From Diphasiastrum complanatum (lineage: Eukaryota > Streptophyta > Lycopodiopsida > Lycopodiales > Lycopodiaceae): a DNA stretch of 64,000 nt. A program made the translations under genes and the position numbers. Position 1 is the stretch's first letter; each line of letters opens with the position of its first letter. Where the stretch lies: positions 17,520 to 81,519 of the forward strand of contig MU832225.1 of the NCBI GenBank assembly GCA_029204225.1, given 5' to 3'. The notes beneath the pieces are model-generated. The model saw nothing but the letters and a program-made list of their open reading frames with translations. It made no database searches and was not told the DNA's origin. Positions 60,891-64,000 of the stretch are shown here, one piece after another.

Positions 60891-62540
60891 TTATCGATTC
60901 TTAAATTTTTAGCAAAAAAATCTAATAAATGCGTCTGAACTTCAAAAAAAATACCACAAATCTATAGGCAAATTGTTGCTTTGTGCAACTTCAAATATCA
61001 AAATAAACTAATACCAAGTTTCTTATTATAAAATACAAGCTTATCAAAAACATAGATATATTTCAGATTCAAAACATATGACATTGTCAATATCTAAATT
61101 AGATATGAATCACCTGAAAAGTGCATTTAATTCTATTTATCTTATCATGGTCTCATGCTACTTGACTTACATAGCAACGTATTGATTCTATTGCATGCAA
61201 AAGCAGAGAATGGATCATCCACGTGCTCATCTTTTTATTATGTCACAAAGGCCTTGACATAATGCTAAAATTGTTGGATTGACCCGAAAAAAAACATTGT
61301 CACAATCCATAAGACATTTGCCTATAAAAATTAAAAACAACAGTCAAAATTCTACTAAGCTATTATTCTACATTCTTTTAACTTTGACAAAAGGTCAAAA
61401 AGTTAAAATATGACAATATGACATGGCAAGACCTTTGTGGTACAATACCACATCGTTCTTGTTTTTCTTTGTTACTCAATAATCCAGCCTGCACATTATG
61501 CACGTGTATTGATAGAGAGAGAGAGAGAGCCAATTACGTGCGGTAATGATTAATTGGTCGAGCCATTACCACTCATAATCCGGTCCACAAACAGTTCTTG
61601 GCCTCCGCCACTCGATATCGAGATTATTTGTAATAATGGGGCTCCCAATGTCCATTACCTAGTACAAATTTAATAAAAACACTAAAAGTACATCTTTCCT
61701 CCAACGTGCTTCGCATCTCATAATACAATTGATCATTGCTTCACAATTGCTTGTTCACTCTAGTCTCTAATTTCTAATAAAACAATCATAGCTTTCATTC
61801 ACCAACCATGCACTGTCCTCTACGGAAAAGAAATAGCCTCCATTCACCATCATCCGTGCACTGTCCTCTAGCCAAAAGAGTATCTCGTCTCAGCATATCT
61901 TCAGAAGTTTTAACATATAAAAAAAAGACTCCAAAAACACTGTTCTTTGCTCCCTCTCAACTGCTCGTCTCAGCATATCTTCTGTAAGTTGTAACATATT
62001 TGAGAAAGACTCTAAAAACACTGCTCTTTCCCTCTCCACTCTTTCTGGCTGCATGATATCAGATATAGAGTTAGAAAAAAAGCATGTGCTCTACAAAGGA
62101 TCGCTGCATGTAAGGTGAGTACGAAGCAATTACCACCATCGAGAGAGAGTTGGTATGCAGTATACGGTACGTGGGGCTGACCGGGTTTGGTATTTGTGCT
62201 GTGTCGCATTCTCAGAATCAGCTTCAATGGCTTTTTGGGCTCTAGATCACTTTGTATCATTGTAGTTTGTAAATGTCACTAAAGTGGTAGACCCTTACAC
62301 TTTGTACTGGGCTGGTGAATGGAGCCCAGAGAGTAGTACTTTAGGACGAGATTAAACAGATGCCTATATTTGTCAAGTAAAAAGTTCCTATTCCAAGACA
62401 TCATAGTCTCCAAGTTCTTTTCTCTTACAAGGATAAATATTTGCTCTCATTTTTTTGTTAGCTTTGATTCGATAGACCTTATTGCCATGATTTTCTCAAA
62501 GGTGACGTGTCTTTTTTAGGTGAGCTTCATTTGAAAACTG
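60891..62540. other. Spacer with short tandem duplications, no gene
   Basis: Two small tandem duplications occur: about 58 bases at 61795-61880 (CCATGCACTGTCCTCTA type) and about 80 bases at 61890-62040 (CGTCTCAGCATATCTTC type). I see no coding potential. Confidence 0.65.
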
Positions 62541-62559
62541 CGTCTTTTTTTTAACTTTA

Positions 62560-62598
62560 TACTAGCGAAGTGTGTCCGCCTATGGTGGGCGTCCAATG

Positions 62599-62665
<67 letters not shown>

Positions 62666-62830
62666 TTTTTATATATTTTGTAAACGTTGGAACATAGGTA
62701 GTGTAACACAAGTTAGGTAGGTAGTGTGACACATGTATGGATACACTATCTTACTAAAATATCTTTAATATATATGACTAGCGAAGTGTGTCTGCCTATG
62801 GCGGGCGGCCGATGGGGTGTGTGTGAGCTC
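62560..62830. repeat. Direct repeat pair with GT/GA microsatellite
   Basis: ACTAGCGAAGTGTGTCCGCC occurs at about 62562 and again, with changes, at 62778. Each is followed by a GGGGTGTGTG tract: (GT)n at 62601-62634 and (GA)n at 62635-62662. The arrangement looks like two ends of one dispersed repeat. Confidence 0.65.
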
Positions 62831-63779
62831 ATGCGCGCATGTTAGTCGATATTTTCGCACGGAAAATCGGACTAATATTGAAGTTTAAGTTCGCAATAAT
62901 TAAAAAAAAACCGGCATGTAAAATCCGGCTATTAGAGAAAAATTGGCACAAATTTGCCTTAGGTCTGGGTCCCAGCCCGCCCCTAAAGGGGCTAGTCACA
63001 GTTTAAAAGTAAGAAAATTGACTTTTTTTTTTATAAACCCGTCAAAAAATATTTTGTGTGGTCAAGTTTTGTAAGACCGAGCCAAAAGTGCCGGGTCCCT
63101 CCTAGAATTGGGTCCCAGCCCGCCCCAAAATGAGGCTAGAATGAAATTTTGTGGCTTAGAAATGGCCGGTAAATATTTTACAAGCTTTCCAAAAAAAATG
63201 GCCAGTTGTAAAAAAATAGCCGGTATGAACCATGCTAAAATCCCACCATGTTCTGAGTCCATTTTTACTAATATATGATCACTCAGTGTATATTTTCAAG
63301 GAACCGTTGGTTGTAGTGGGGACCCCTAGTCAACAGCACTGCCGAAAAAGCAACCACAGAAGGTAAAGGAACCGGAGAAAAGAAAGTTTCCCGGGTAAAA
63401 ACGAGGACTGGGAAATATGGCTTCAATGTCAAGGAGTCACAGAAACCCTACGGCAAAGTTTGGGCAATTTACGGACAGTTAACGAAATGTGTGGGCCAAG
63501 TGGTTACCCAACAGGCCAAAAACCCAGACAAATGAGCAGTAGGCGCACGACCCTTGAAAAAAATGAAGAAAAGCCAAAAACGAGGTACCAAAGAAAAATG
63601 AGGGCCCCTACAAAAAATAGGGGTTGAAAAAGGGCCTCACCCAAAATTTGGGTTATTAAATGCCAAAACATCTTGGAGGCTATAAAAATTGGGAGGTGCA
63701 CCCACTAGCCATTGACATTTTGGGCTTCTAGGGTGCACAAAATGGGAAACTTGAATGGTCTCCCTAGCCTTTGACAAAA
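62831..63779. other. Spacer with a short internal duplication
   Basis: GGGTCCCAGCCCGCCCC occurs at about 62967 and 63109. A 66-codon open stretch without Met (about 63320-63533, Lys/Gly-rich) is noted but cannot be named. Confidence 0.45.
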
Positions 63780-63926
63780 ATGGCATCTTCGCTAGTTTGG
63801 AAGAGGGCCTTGAATGCACCACTCCTCCACTCTCTTGTGAAGGCCACTAGGTGTACTATCAAATGGGTTAAGGACAATGGCAAAGAGGGCTTGAAGGACA
63901 TGAAGAATGGCAAGATGGCATGGTGA
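63780..63926 (+). CDS. Small ORF of 48 codons, doubtful
   Basis: Frame MASSLVWKRALNAPLLHSL, then KWVKDNGKEGLKDMKNGKM. It is basic and amphipathic, with no relative known to me. Nothing around it supports expression, so it may be chance. Confidence 0.2.
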   Translation: MASSLVWKRALNAPLLHSLVKATRCTIKWVKDNGKEGLKDMKNGKMAW

Positions 63927-64000
63927 AGAGGATGCATTGAAGAAGCCAACTCTTGTATTTCAAATGTTAGTGTATATGGATGTTAGTGTATTTGTGAGTT

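Noticed and set aside
62012-63949. Several minus-strand ORFs of 60-80 codons
   Set aside because: No similarity, no consistent splice or motif pattern, and overlap with duplicated non-coding segments.

Overview
This is a repeat-dominated stretch of a nuclear genome from a land plant. The support is: many Ty1/copia LTR retrotransposons with the usual plant initiator-Met tRNA primer site (reverse complement seen at 5831-5842 and 10597-10608, direct at 48751-48762), spliceosomal introns, long GA/CA microsatellites, and a decayed plant-type cytochrome P450 fragment (CYP704-like). I cannot fix the lineage. No intact ordinary host gene was found.

Layout. 0.8-11.3 kb holds three broken copia elements and a tandem-repeat tract (7.1-8.7 kb). 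11.6-18.0 kb holds a two-gene module (gene Y, plus strand; large transposase-like gene T1, minus strand) between long diverged inverted repeats. 18-23.7 kb holds microsatellites, a direct duplication (18.85 and 20.85 kb), a P450 pseudogene and a satellite monomer. 23.76-28.80 kb is the best-preserved copia element, sitting inside a ~350-bp tandem satellite that resumes at 28.8-30.4 kb. 30.6-33.06 kb is a copia element with an internally inverted reverse-transcriptase segment. 33.06-41.9 kb holds two divergent copies of an unknown gene X (with a copia fragment between them), a fold-back sequence and a cysteine-protease-like gene P. 42.2-43.4 kb is a copia gag fragment. 43.4-60.0 kb is a multi-gene block: T2 (DUF7869-like, minus), a hairpin carrying palindromes, M (DNA-methyltransferase-like, plus, split by a 4.7-kb LTR element with a 5-bp target duplication), a T1 fragment (plus), Y (minus), an 18-bp motif cluster, a histone H3-like pseudogene and a second P copy (plus). 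60-64 kb has LTR fragments and simple repeats only.

The main result is that the non-copia genes belong together. Y and T1 occur twice as a convergent pair (12.96-16.73 kb and 55.06-56.97 kb). P occurs three times (38.7, 39.3-41.0 and 58.5-59.96 kb), and X twice. One diverged 18-bp motif family lies upstream of both of the larger P copies. I infer remains of at least two copies of a large DNA element, either a transposon or an endogenised large DNA virus. Its gene set is unusually chromatin-directed: a histone H3-like protein, a Ulp1/adenain-like protease whose N terminus copies the first residues of histone H3, a DNA methyltransferase, and a protein with a possible BAH-like region. All copies seen are damaged, often by stops of the kind expected from cytosine-methylation decay.
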